From the NCBI GenBank assembly GCA_964423465.1, contig CAYRFK010000120.1, positions 1 through 14,979 of the forward strand: 14,979 nt of DNA, written 5' to 3'. Below the pieces are notes generated by a model that was not told the DNA's origin, searched no databases, and saw only the letters and a list, made by a program, of their open reading frames with translations. The position numbers and the translations under genes are program-made. The DNA is from VGWF01 sp964423465. GTDB taxonomy: Bacteria > Verrucomicrobiota > Kiritimatiellia > PWTM01. Below, in pieces: positions 7,185 through 14,020 of the stretch. Numbering within the stretch: position 1 is the first letter of the stretch; each line of letters begins with the position of its first letter.

Positions 7185-8578
7185 GCGCCGCCGGTCAGCC
7201 CCCGGCCGGTGCCGCCTCTGGCTTCGCCCCGCTGCCCTCGTTCACGCGCCGCCTGATCGGTTTCCAGGTGCTCAATGCCGTCAACTTCACCATCGCGCTC
7301 GGCTCGCCGATGGTGCTGGCCGCGAAGCTGCTCGGTGCGGGCGAGACGACGATCGGGCTGCTGCTGGCCCTGACGCCGCTCTTTGTCTTCCTGCAGATTC
7401 CGTCCGCCCGTCTGGCCGAGGCGTGGGGCTACCGCCGGCTCATGATGGCCGGATGGCGCACGCGGTCCTACATGATGCTCGGCATGGCGCCGCTGCCGCT
7501 GCTCGTCGGACATGTTCCGACAGGTTGGCTGCTGGCCGCGATGGTGGGCCTTCTGCTCGGCTTTAACGTGATCCGCGGTTTCGCCTCCGGCGCGTGGTAT
7601 CCGTGGCTCGCGCACATCGTGCCGGAGGCGCAGCGCGGACGCTATCTCGGCCGGGAGAACTTCGCCGTGAACTCCGGCACCCTCGTCGCGCAGGTGGTGT
7701 GCGGGTGGTTTCTGGGGCGCGATCCGCCAGCCTGGCATTACACGGTCCTGTTCGTCGTGTCCTTCGCCGCCGGCTGGTGCAGTGTGTGGTTCTTCGAGCG
7801 CGTACCGTGTCCGCCGCCCCGCACCGGCGCGCCTGCGACCGGCGGCGGCGCGGCGGCGATGTTCCGCCACGCGTGGCGCGCGGCCCCGTTCCGTCGCATC
7901 ACCCGCTACACGATTCTCCAAGGGCTCGCCATGTCGGCCGTCGCAGGATTCCTTGTCGTCTTTCTGCGCGATCTGGCCCGGATGGGCGCTGGCTCCGTGG
8001 TCTACGTGATGGCGGCCTCGACGCTGGGCTCGCTCGTGACCGCCGCGCTGATCGGCCGCGGGCTCGACCTCTTTGGCAGCCGGCCTGTTCTGCGCATTGC
8101 CGGGCTGGGGCAGATCGCGCTGCTGGCCTTCTGGACGATCGTCGCCGCCGGCCCGGTGCGGATCTCGTTCCCCGCCGCGTGCGCCGCCGCCTTTGTCATG
8201 GGCGTCCTGGGAACCTCCCACGGTCTGGCGGTCACCCGTCTCACGCTCGCCTTTTGTCCGCGCGACAGCTACACGCGCGCCATGGCCGTGAACCAGGTGC
8301 TGACCTGCGTCACCGCCGGCCTCGGCGCCTTCCTGTGGGGCGCGCTGATCGAGTGGATGCGCGCCGCGCCCGCCCTCGCCGGAATGCCCGGCATCGCCTT
8401 CGCCGTCTTCTTCGCCACCGGCCTCATCGTCATGGCCGCCAGTCAGAACGTCCTCGGCGGCGTCCACGAGCCCCATTCCGAGCCCGCCGGGCGTCTGATC
8501 GCCCGCGTCCTCTGGCACTGGCCCCTCCGCGTCCTCGCCGGCCTCTGGCTCGGCGAGGACCGCTCGGCGCAGCGGTGA
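7181..8578 (+). CDS. Major facilitator superfamily transporter
   Basis: This 465-residue inner-membrane protein has about twelve hydrophobic segments. The first follows the LIGFQVLNAVNFTIALGS stretch, and a basic loop after helix 2 carries RLAEAWGYRRLM, the usual MFS loop 2-3 position. A Pro/Gly-rich cytoplasmic linker (CPPPRTGAPATGGG) separates the two six-helix halves. The GTG start at 7181 shares GTGA with the stop of the metallopeptidase, so it is preferred over the longer open frame upstream, which lies inside that gene. No substrate signature is recognised. Coupling to a secreted peptidase suggests uptake or export of something released or modified by it, but this is inference. The C-terminus ends at TGA 8576-8578, just before a repeat-filled gap. 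Confidence 0.88.
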   Translation: MSAAGQPPAGAASGFAPLPSFTRRLIGFQVLNAVNFTIALGSPMVLAAKLLGAGETTIGLLLALTPLFVFLQIPSARLAEAWGYRRLMMAGWRTRSYMMLGMAPLPLLVGHVPTGWLLAAMVGLLLGFNVIRGFASGAWYPWLAHIVPEAQRGRYLGRENFAVNSGTLVAQVVCGWFLGRDPPAWHYTVLFVVSFAAGWCSVWFFERVPCPPPRTGAPATGGGAAAMFRHAWRAAPFRRITRYTILQGLAMSAVAGFLVVFLRDLARMGAGSVVYVMAASTLGSLVTAALIGRGLDLFGSRPVLRIAGLGQIALLAFWTIVAAGPVRISFPAACAAAFVMGVLGTSHGLAVTRLTLAFCPRDSYTRAMAVNQVLTCVTAGLGAFLWGALIEWMRAAPALAGMPGIAFAVFFATGLIVMAASQNVLGGVHEPHSEPAGRLIARVLWHWPLRVLAGLWLGEDRSAQR

Positions 8579-8586
8579 GCTGCTGA

Positions 8587-8611
8587 GGGACGAGGGACAA
8601 GGGGCGAGGGG
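8587..8611 (+). repeat. G-rich 7-bp tandem units with quadruplex-forming pattern
   Basis: Directly after the MFS stop, units such as GAGGGAC are repeated every seven bases. They place four G runs (8587-8589, 8594-8596, 8601-8604, 8608-8611) with loops of 4, 4 and 3 nt, which fits the standard G-quadruplex pattern on the plus strand. The rest of the 317-bp gap (8579-8895) holds repeat A1, a long inverted repeat and the promoter of the next gene; no further gene is seen in it. Confidence 0.6.
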
Positions 8612-8630
8612 AAGACGGGGTCGAGTGGCC

Positions 8631-8749
8631 GGTGTCGAGTGTCGGCCTCTTCCCGTTGGATGTTGGTTGTTGGGTATTGGGTGTTGGTTGTTGAGTCCGA
8701 ACTTCGATGCCCGCCCTCCGTAGCCTTGCCGAAGGATGGTTCGGCGTTC
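8631..8749 (+). repeat. Dispersed repeat A, copy 1
   Basis: This 119-bp element aligns without gaps to copy 2 at 11326-11444, with only about a dozen differences by eye. Its centre (8656-8697) is six degenerate heptamers of the form TTGGNTN: TTGGATG, TTGGTTG, TTGGGTA, TTGGGTG, TTGGTTG, TTGAGTC. A module with GCCCTCCGTAGCCTTG follows (8713-8728). It is not coding; apparent reading frames through it give low-complexity peptides. Confidence 0.85.
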
Positions 8750-8758
8750 AGGTGCGGT

Positions 8759-8805
8759 GTCCAGGGCTTGGAAGCCGCCCCGCCGTCGGCTTCCAACCCT
8801 TGGAC
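8759..8805. repeat. Long imperfect inverted repeat (19-bp arms)
   Basis: The arm at 8759-8777 and the arm at 8787-8805 pair over 17 of 19 positions around a 9-nt loop, both containing TTGGAAGCCG or its complement. This would be a very stable RNA or DNA hairpin. It lies about 180 bp after the MFS gene and 90 bp before the next one. It could be a terminator without a T-run, a REP/MITE-like palindrome, or part of the neighbouring repeat A. Confidence 0.7.
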
Positions 8806-8836
8806 GGATCGGCAGCGGCATGCCCGGCCAGGGCGA

Positions 8837-8874
8837 AGTCCCCGGTGGCCACGGGGACTGTGTAGCGATAGAAT
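8837..8874 (+). promoter_or_regulatory. Candidate promoter with palindromic operator upstream of the 8896 gene
   Basis: TGGCCA (8846-8851) and TAGAAT (8869-8874, five of six consensus positions) are 17 bp apart. The -35 hexamer falls in the loop of a perfect inverted repeat, AGTCCCCG (8837-8844) and CGGGGACT (8852-8859). Transcription would start near 8881, just before the GGGAG ribosome site. The overlap of palindrome and promoter suggests control by a dimeric repressor, which is inference. Confidence 0.4.
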
Positions 8875-8895
8875 CGCCGCCAGGGAGACAACGCC

Positions 8896-9795
8896 ATGCG
8901 CGCGATCATCATTCCGGTTCTGGCCGCCGCCGTGGCGGCCGGCTTGGCTCCGGCTGCCGCGCCCGACCCGCTGCCGCCCGACGATTCCCCCCTGAGCGCC
9001 GCGGCCCTCCGCTTCTCGCTGACCTCCACCAACGACCCCGCCTACAACGAGGTCCTCGCCGCCTACTGCCGGGAGATCCGGACAAGCATCGAGGGAATGC
9101 CGGAGGATCCCTATTGGGCGGAGACGGATCGAGGCGGCTTTAGGATCGAGAACTTCGCATCCGGCATGAACCGTGCGCTAGTCGGGCGCGGCATGTGGAA
9201 GCACCTGGGCCATGAAATCCATGTGCTCGATGATCATCCGCTCTGGTGCGTCATGGAGACCGAGACCAATCGCGTATGTGGGTGCAGCGTGTCCATTCAG
9301 CAGATCCAAGGCGATGGGTCGAGCGCCCTTGTGACCGGAATCGACAGGGCACAGTTCGATGCCGCCGCGGAGGGAAACGGACTTCCCGTTCGCCGACAGG
9401 ACGAGCCGGAATTCCCGCCGATCGGCGCGTTCTTCCGAAAAGACGCAGGGTTGCTTCAGTACGACGCATGGCTTCCCCGTAAGTCGTTCAGGCGTGGGGA
9501 GTCGGTTCGGGTCTACCTCGTCTTGCAGAACCGCGGGGATTCCCCCGTCAAGGTTGACTACTGGGGAAGCGTGATTGAAAAGGGTGGGGACGAGACGATC
9601 GCTGCGTCGAAGGGGCCGGATGGAGGCGATGAGCGCGATTTCGGATTGTATCGGGACCATCAGGGAACCTGGACCTTGATCGAGCCCAAGCCCGATGGCA
9701 GCTTGGTCGACGGCTCCCCTCCAGACAGCCTTATCCCGCCGCACGCGGCGCTGGTGCACATCCTTCCGCTCAACGACACATGGGATGTCACGTAG
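8896..9795 (+). CDS. Exported protein of unknown function, ended by TAG before its membrane anchor
   Basis: The ATG at 8896 has GGGAG 8 nt upstream. The first 22 residues are a signal peptide (hydrophobic core rich in Ala, ending LAPAAA), so the protein is exported. About 280 further residues have no recognised catalytic motif. A beta-rich part (FRRGESVRVYLVLQNRGD, then SPVKVDYWGS) resembles Ig-like or BsuPI-type domains found in secreted proteins. The frame stops at TAG 9793-9795, right after LPLNDTWDVT. The same frame, however, goes on for 87 more codons with a matching continuation (PGIYEIHATYPG) and a membrane anchor. Three Cys residues (one CGC) lie mid-protein. The gene stands alone between repeats and has its own promoter-like site. 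I do not recognise the family. The product is either a truncated secreted protein, a pseudogene, or the short form of a read-through pair. Confidence 0.75.
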   Translation: MRAIIIPVLAAAVAAGLAPAAAPDPLPPDDSPLSAAALRFSLTSTNDPAYNEVLAAYCREIRTSIEGMPEDPYWAETDRGGFRIENFASGMNRALVGRGMWKHLGHEIHVLDDHPLWCVMETETNRVCGCSVSIQQIQGDGSSALVTGIDRAQFDAAAEGNGLPVRRQDEPEFPPIGAFFRKDAGLLQYDAWLPRKSFRRGESVRVYLVLQNRGDSPVKVDYWGSVIEKGGDETIAASKGPDGGDERDFGLYRDHQGTWTLIEPKPDGSLVDGSPPDSLIPPHAALVHILPLNDTWDVT

Positions 9796-10059
9796 CCCGG
9801 CATTTACGAGATCCATGCCACCTATCCGGGCACGTCGTTCAAGCAACGTTCACGGCGCGACGTATTCGACGGCGTCATCCCGGCGCCGCCGGTCCGGTTC
9901 CGCGTGCTGCCTCCCTGGCCGGTGCTCTGGGGCCGGCGTGCGCTGGTCCTCCTGCCGTTCGCCATTGCGATCACCGGCTGGTGGATCCACCGCCGCCGCC
10001 GCGCATCGCACCCGGCTTGCGAACCGTCAGGCGATCCAGCGGCCCTGGACCGAAAGTGA
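9793..10059 (+). other. In-frame continuation after TAG: end of beta domain plus C-terminal membrane anchor
   Basis: Codons after TAG 9793-9795 stay open to TGA 10057-10059. They encode PGIYEIHATYPG (a natural last strand of an Ig-like domain after WDVT), a linker, and a hydrophobic helix at codons about 349-364 followed by HRRRR. The latter is a typical C-terminal anchor with a positive stop-transfer end. The join across the TAG is seamless, so the original or full-length product was a 387-residue anchored protein with one codon now reading TAG. Confidence 0.7.
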
Positions 10060-10084
10060 CGGATCGCAGGGAAGACGGTGGCGA

Positions 10085-10101
10085 GGGGCGGGCGGGAGGG
10101 G
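10085..10101 (+). repeat. Canonical short-loop G-quadruplex motif
   Basis: Four G runs (10085-10088, 10090-10092, 10094-10096, 10098-10101) are separated by single bases C, C and A. One-base loops give the most stable class of parallel quadruplex. It sits 26 bp after the end of the extended 8896 frame and directly before repeat B1. Confidence 0.65.
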
Positions 10102-10109
10102 AGCGGTTG

Positions 10110-10320
10110 AAGGTGGAAGGTGGAAGGTGGAGGGGGCGAAGTCCGAGGTCGGAGGTCGGGCGAATCCTGCAGCCATCCTCGCGGCCTTCCTCGTTCCACT
10201 TGTCATGTTCCCTTGTCATCCGGCGTATGGCGCAGGACGGACGATCACGATTGGAGGGGCGAGCTACGCGAGCCCGAACGGTGGATTGGCGGTTGCCCCG
10301 CGGCCTCGCATCGCCCGGAG
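10110..10320 (+). repeat. Dispersed repeat B, copy 1
   Basis: The element starts with seven in-phase heptamers (10110-10158): AAGGTGG three times, AGGGGGC, GAAGTCC, GAGGTCG twice. A conserved block follows; its 27-bp core at 10178-10204 is identical in copy 2 (11129-11155) and, inverted, in copy 3 (14189-14215). A second block shared with copy 2 runs from about 10249 to 10282 (GGGGCGAGCTACGCGAGCCC within it). The gap 10060-10380 holds this element, the quadruplex motif and the toxin-antitoxin promoter, and no other gene. Confidence 0.85.
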
Positions 10321-10343
10321 CCGTGCCGGACGGCATCGGATGA

Positions 10344-10380
10344 TTGACTCCGCCATCGAGTATGGCCATATTGATATGGC
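10344..10380 (+). promoter_or_regulatory. Toxin-antitoxin promoter and autoregulatory operator
   Basis: TTGACT (10344-10349, five of six -35 positions) is 17 bp from CATATT (10367-10372, four of six). The -10 lies inside a perfect palindrome, GCCATAT-TG-ATATGGC (10365-10380), that touches the ATG at 10381. This is the expected place for a ribbon-helix-helix antitoxin to bind and repress its own operon. No ribosome site precedes the ATG and the predicted start of transcription is within a few bases of it, so the message may be leaderless. Confidence 0.6.
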
Positions 10381-10671
10381 ATGAAGACGGCAACGATCAA
10401 GAACACCTACACACTCGACGTGGGGACCGTGGCGGACATCGACATGATGTCGAGGGCCTGGGGCGTGGCGAAGTCGGAGGTGATCCGGCGGTCCGTGCGG
10501 GCGGCGGCCACGCGAATGGATGAGGTGGGGCCGTCCCGCCTCACGCCCCTGCAGGCCCTCGCAGCCTATCAGCGGGAGCCGGGGCTTGCGCCCGCGACGG
10601 CCAGGTCCTGGATGGCGGCGATCCGGCGTGAGCGCTCCGCGCGGGATCCGTCGACGGCGGGGACGCCGTGA
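10381..10671 (+). CDS. Ribbon-helix-helix antitoxin of a type II toxin-antitoxin pair
   Basis: This is a 96-residue protein. The N-terminal part (about 8-47) reads as a beta strand followed by two helices, YTLDVGTVADIDMM then AWGVAKSEVIRRSVRAAA, the ribbon-helix-helix pattern of dimeric DNA-binding antitoxins. The C-terminal part (about 52-96) is where such proteins bind and block the toxin. The stop TGA overlaps the GTG start of the PIN toxin by 4 bases, which ties the amounts of the two proteins together. A perfect palindrome directly before the ATG is the likely operator for autorepression. No Shine-Dalgarno site is visible, so translation may begin on a leaderless message. The pair lies between two direct copies of repeat B, suggesting it moved or could be lost as a unit. 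Confidence 0.88.
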   Translation: MKTATIKNTYTLDVGTVADIDMMSRAWGVAKSEVIRRSVRAAATRMDEVGPSRLTPLQALAAYQREPGLAPATARSWMAAIRRERSARDPSTAGTP

Positions 10672-11048
10672 TCCATCTCGACACGAACGTCCTGATCGCG
10701 ATGGGCGACCCGGGCTCCAAGGCCGCTGCGGCCTGCCGAGCATGGCTGGAATCCGGGGAGTCGCTCGCCATGAGCGCACTGGCGTGGACGGAGTTCTGCT
10801 GCGGGCCCCTGGCGGCATCCAAGCTTCGTGCCGCGGAGGCGCTTCTGGCGTCGGTCGAGGCCTATCAGCCGGCGGACGCCGAACTAGCCGCACGTCTCTT
10901 CAACCGCAGCGGCCGGCGTCGCGGGAGCATGGTCGACTGCATGATCGCCGCCACAGCCATCCGCTGTCGCTCCCGGCTGGCAACGCTCAACCTCGCCGAT
11001 TTCCAGCCGCTGACCACGCACGGTCTCGCGCTGGCCGTGATCTCCTGA
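10668..11048 (+). CDS. vapC: PIN-domain toxin, VapC family ribonuclease
   Basis: This is a 126-residue PIN-domain endoribonuclease, the toxin partner of the preceding antitoxin; family members cut tRNA or rRNA with Mg2+ and stop translation. The acidic active-site residues are all present: Asp5 in MIHLDTNVLIA, Glu42 in ALAWTEF, Asp90 in GSMVDCMIAATA, and the final Asp111 in LATLNLADF with its preceding Asn108. Length is normal, and no truncation is seen, so the toxin looks active. The start is GTG 10668 overlapping the antitoxin stop (GTGA), with no separate ribosome site, as expected for coupled translation. It ends at TGA 11046-11048, 10 bp before repeat B2. Confidence 0.92.
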   Translation: MIHLDTNVLIAMGDPGSKAAAACRAWLESGESLAMSALAWTEFCCGPLAASKLRAAEALLASVEAYQPADAELAARLFNRSGRRRGSMVDCMIAATAIRCRSRLATLNLADFQPLTTHGLALAVIS

Positions 11049-11057
11049 TCCGGGCCC

Positions 11058-11290
11058 GAGGGGGCGAGGGCCGAAGTCCGAAGTCCGAGGGCCGAGGTCG
11101 GGCAGATACGTTCTTCATCGCAGCCATCCTCGCGGCCTTCCTCGTTCCACTTGTCCTACTCCCTTGTCGTCCGGCATGCGCGCAGGACGGACTGTCACGA
11201 TTACGATCAGGATTGCGATTGCGATTGGAGGGGCGAGCTACGCGAGCCCGAACGGTGGATCCGCGGTCACCCCCGCAGCCTCGCATAGCT
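11058..11290 (+). repeat. Dispersed repeat B, copy 2
   Basis: In-phase heptamers at 11066-11100 (GAGGGCC, GAAGTCC twice, GAGGGCC, GAGGTCG) lead into the same conserved blocks as copy 1, including the identical 27-bp core at 11129-11155. Relative to copy 1 it has an insertion of short units (GATTGC repeated, 11211-11226) before the GGGGCGAGCTACGCGAGCCC block at 11230-11249. Together with copy A2 it fills the 410-bp gap 11049-11458, in which no gene is seen. Confidence 0.85.
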
Positions 11291-11325
11291 CGGCCCTCCA
11301 TCGCCGGAGAGAGGTGGGGGGCGAC

Positions 11326-11444
11326 GGTGTCGAGTGTCGGCCTCTTCCCATTGGATGTTGATTGTTGGGTATTGGCTGTTGGCTGTTGAGTCCGAATTTC
11401 GATGCCCGCCCTCCGTAGCCTTGGCGGAGGAGGGTTCGATGTTC
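11326..11444 (+). repeat. Dispersed repeat A, copy 2
   Basis: This copy aligns gap-free to the one at 8631-8749. Heptamers run from 11351 to 11392 (TTGGATG, TTGATTG, TTGGGTA, TTGGCTG twice, TTGAGTC). The element stops 14 bp before the hrpB stop codon, so the helicase gene abuts it. Confidence 0.85.
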
Positions 11445-11458
11445 GCCCCGCCTCCCGC

Positions 11459-13984
11459 CTACCGCCACTCGTGCTTCGGGTACTTGCGGGCGAGTTCCTG
11501 CTTCACCTTCGGGTAGGTGGTCTTCCAGAAGCCGGCGAGATCCTGGGTGACTTGGACGGGGCGCTGGTTGGGGCCGAGGATCTGCACCGCCAGCGCGACG
11601 CGGCCGCCGAAGATGCGGGGCGATTCGGTGACGCCGTAGAGGTCCTGGATCTTCATGGCGATCGACGGCGCGCCCTGTGCGGCGTAGGTGATCCGCGCGC
11701 GCTTGCCGTTGCGCAGTTCGACGCGCTCGGGGGCGTGCTTCTCGACGAGCCCCAGGAGGCGCGGCTCGAGGCGCGATTTCACCGCGGCCAGCACGGGCCG
11801 GTCCTTGAGATCGCGCGCCGACATCGCGCCGGCACAGACCGCGCGAATCGCGGCGCGCCGCTCGTCGTCGGTGAAGGCCGGGATGCCGAGTTCGGGCAGA
11901 TGGCGCGCCACCGCGGCGACGCGCCAGAGCCACTGGTCGACCGTCTCGTTCCACAGCGGCAGCGCGATGTCGCCGCGCAGCACCTCGGCGGCGAGCAGGT
12001 CCGCCGCAGCCTCCGGATCGGGATCGCAGGGCTTCGTCTCCAGCGGCAGGTCGCGGAACCGCACCTGGCGCTCGGCGGTGATGCGCTTTGCGCCCTTGTC
12101 GTAGCGGGTTTCGACGCGGTCGTTGAAGTCCGCCGGGAACATTTCGCGGAGCCACTCCGGCTTCACCTCGGTGGCCAGCGAGAGGATCACCTCCAGGTCG
12201 CGGCCCTCGATCTCGCGGACCTCGGCGGCGACGAGGAGCCGGGCGTGTCGGACCGCGCTTTCCCGCGCGAGCACCCCCGCGCGGCCGTGGACGAGGCGGC
12301 AGCGCAGCGTGCCGCCGTCGACGCGGGTGGCGAGGTGGTCGACGAAGCCGGCGAGGATGCACTTCTGGATCGCATCGTCGTCCGGCGCCGTCTCGTTGAC
12401 CGGCAGGCCCTCGGCGCGGGCGATGCGGAGGAACTGGTCGCGGAGCGCGGCGACTTCGCGGACGCCCTGCACGCGGATCCCCGCCTTCGAGCAGCGGCCG
12501 ATGTCGCCACCGCAGCGGCCGGCATAGGTGAAGGCGCGCATGCGCCGGAAGAAGTCGGACTCCGCCCGGTCGCCGAAGAGGTCGTCGCGCCGCTCGTCGG
12601 TGTCCTTGTCGGCGCGCGGGAAGAGGATGTCGCGCCCCTGCACGAGCGCGGCGATCAGGGCGACCGGTGCGACGGCGTCGCGCGTGCCGGCCTCGATCAG
12701 CATGCGGGCGTAGCGCGGGTGGAGGGGAAAGGCCAGCATCCGGCGGCCGATGTCCGTGATGGCGCCGGTGTCGTCCGCCGCGCCCAGGTCGCGCAGCAGG
12801 GTCTCGGCGCGGTCGAGCGAACGGGGCTCGGGCGGATCGAGCCAGCGGAAGGTGCGGAGATCGTTCGTGCCCGAGGCCTTGAGCGTCAACGCGATCTCGG
12901 CGAGATCGACGCGGCGGATCTCGGGAAGCTCCTCCACGGCCCGGCCGGCATGGTCGCGGTCGGTCCACAGGCGGATGCAGCGGCCCGGTGCGGTGCGGCC
13001 GGCGCGCCCGGCGCGCTGGTCGGCGGAGGCGTGGCTGATGCGCTCGATCAGCAGCATGTTGATGCCGCGGCCGGCGTCGAATCGCGGGATGCGGGCGAGG
13101 CCGCTGTCGATGATGGCGCGCACGCCGTCGATGGTGATGGAGGTCTCGGCGACGTTGGTTGAGACGATGACCTTCGGGCGGCCGCTGGAGGGCGCGACGG
13201 CCTCGTCCTGCGCCTCGGGCGGGAGGTCGCCGTGGAGCGGAAGCACGGCGTAACCGCGCGAGGCGCCGCTGTCGCGGATCGCGTTGATCGTGCGCTGGAT
13301 CTCGTAGGCGCCGGGCATGAAGACGAGCACGTCGCCGTCGAGGCCGTCGGCGACGAGCCGTTCGAACGCGGCGGCGGCGGCGGTCCAGACGCCCTCGCGT
13401 TCCTCGACGGGGCGGGGGATGTACTCGATGTCGACGGGATAGGTCCGCCCCTCGGAGGTCAGCACGCGGCAGGGCGAGAGGTACTTCTCCAGCGCCTCGG
13501 CCCGCAGCGTGGCGGACATGACGAGGATGCGCAGGTCCGGGCGCTCCTTCGCCTGCAGGTCCAGCGCGCGGCCGAGGGAGACATCGCCGTAGAGGTGGCG
13601 CTCGTGGAACTCGTCGAAGATGACGGCCGAGACGCCGCGGAGGGACGGGTCGTCGAGCATCTGCCGCATCAGCACGCCCTCGGTCACGTAGCGGATGCGC
13701 GTGTCGCGCCCGCAGACGTTCTCGAAGCGGATCTGGAAGCCGACCTCCGCCCCGAGCCGGCATGCGCGCTCGCGTGCGACGCGGGTGGCCAGCAGGCGCG
13801 CGGCGAGACGGCGCGGCTGCAGGACGACGACCTGGCCGTCGCCCAGCAGCCCGCTGTCCAGCAGCATCTGCGGGATCTGTGTCGACTTGCCCGAGCCCGT
13901 CGGTGCGCGAACCACCAGCCGCGGGCATTCGCGGGCCGCGTCGAGAAGTTCGCCCCGGATATCGTGAATGGGAAGCCGTGTCAT
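11459..13984 (-). CDS. hrpB: ATP-dependent helicase HrpB (DEAH/DExH family)
   Basis: This 841-residue SF2 helicase has the usual length and full domain set of HrpB. Motif I is APTGSGKST (27-35), motif II is DEFH (124-127, the HrpB form of DEAH), motif III is SAT (157-159), STNVAETSITI is at 275-285 and motif VI is QRAGRAGR (323-330). The HrpB-specific C-terminal region ends in YPKHEWR. It presumably remodels RNA or ribonucleoprotein, although the cellular task of HrpB is poorly defined in most bacteria. The ATG at 13984 is chosen because homology starts there (MTRLPIHDIRGELL); the frame is open much further upstream but only through repeats. No clear ribosome site is visible. It ends in TAG (11459-11461), 14 bp from repeat A2, and is bracketed by inverted copies of the B-A repeat pair. 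Confidence 0.95.
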   Translation of the reverse strand: MTRLPIHDIRGELLDAARECPRLVVRAPTGSGKSTQIPQMLLDSGLLGDGQVVVLQPRRLAARLLATRVARERACRLGAEVGFQIRFENVCGRDTRIRYVTEGVLMRQMLDDPSLRGVSAVIFDEFHERHLYGDVSLGRALDLQAKERPDLRILVMSATLRAEALEKYLSPCRVLTSEGRTYPVDIEYIPRPVEEREGVWTAAAAAFERLVADGLDGDVLVFMPGAYEIQRTINAIRDSGASRGYAVLPLHGDLPPEAQDEAVAPSSGRPKVIVSTNVAETSITIDGVRAIIDSGLARIPRFDAGRGINMLLIERISHASADQRAGRAGRTAPGRCIRLWTDRDHAGRAVEELPEIRRVDLAEIALTLKASGTNDLRTFRWLDPPEPRSLDRAETLLRDLGAADDTGAITDIGRRMLAFPLHPRYARMLIEAGTRDAVAPVALIAALVQGRDILFPRADKDTDERRDDLFGDRAESDFFRRMRAFTYAGRCGGDIGRCSKAGIRVQGVREVAALRDQFLRIARAEGLPVNETAPDDDAIQKCILAGFVDHLATRVDGGTLRCRLVHGRAGVLARESAVRHARLLVAAEVREIEGRDLEVILSLATEVKPEWLREMFPADFNDRVETRYDKGAKRITAERQVRFRDLPLETKPCDPDPEAAADLLAAEVLRGDIALPLWNETVDQWLWRVAAVARHLPELGIPAFTDDERRAAIRAVCAGAMSARDLKDRPVLAAVKSRLEPRLLGLVEKHAPERVELRNGKRARITYAAQGAPSIAMKIQDLYGVTESPRIFGGRVALAVQILGPNQRPVQVTQDLAGFWKTTYPKVKQELARKYPKHEWR

Positions 13985-13992
13985 GCAGCCCG

Positions 13993-14020
13993 ACGATACC
14001 GGGAACGGGGGCGGTGTCGA
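13993..14020 (-). promoter_or_regulatory. Candidate hrpB promoter at the edge of repeat A3
   Basis: On the minus strand TCGACA (14015-14020, five of six -35 positions) and TATCGT (13993-13998, four of six) are 16 bp apart. The -10 ends 8 nt before the ATG, so the message would be almost leaderless, in line with the missing ribosome site. The -35 hexamer is part of the GGTGTCGAGT edge of the repeat, so the repeat may supply it. Confidence 0.3.

Noticed and set aside
7154..8821. Long minus-strand open frame opposite the MFS gene
   Set aside because: It is a shadow frame of the MFS gene that extends through repeat A1; no domain pattern and a composition unlike a real protein.
11459..11461. General reassignment of TAG in this genome
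   Set aside because: hrpB ends in TAG at a natural C-terminus (YPKHEWR) and the following frame is only repeat sequence, so TAG appears to work as a stop here.
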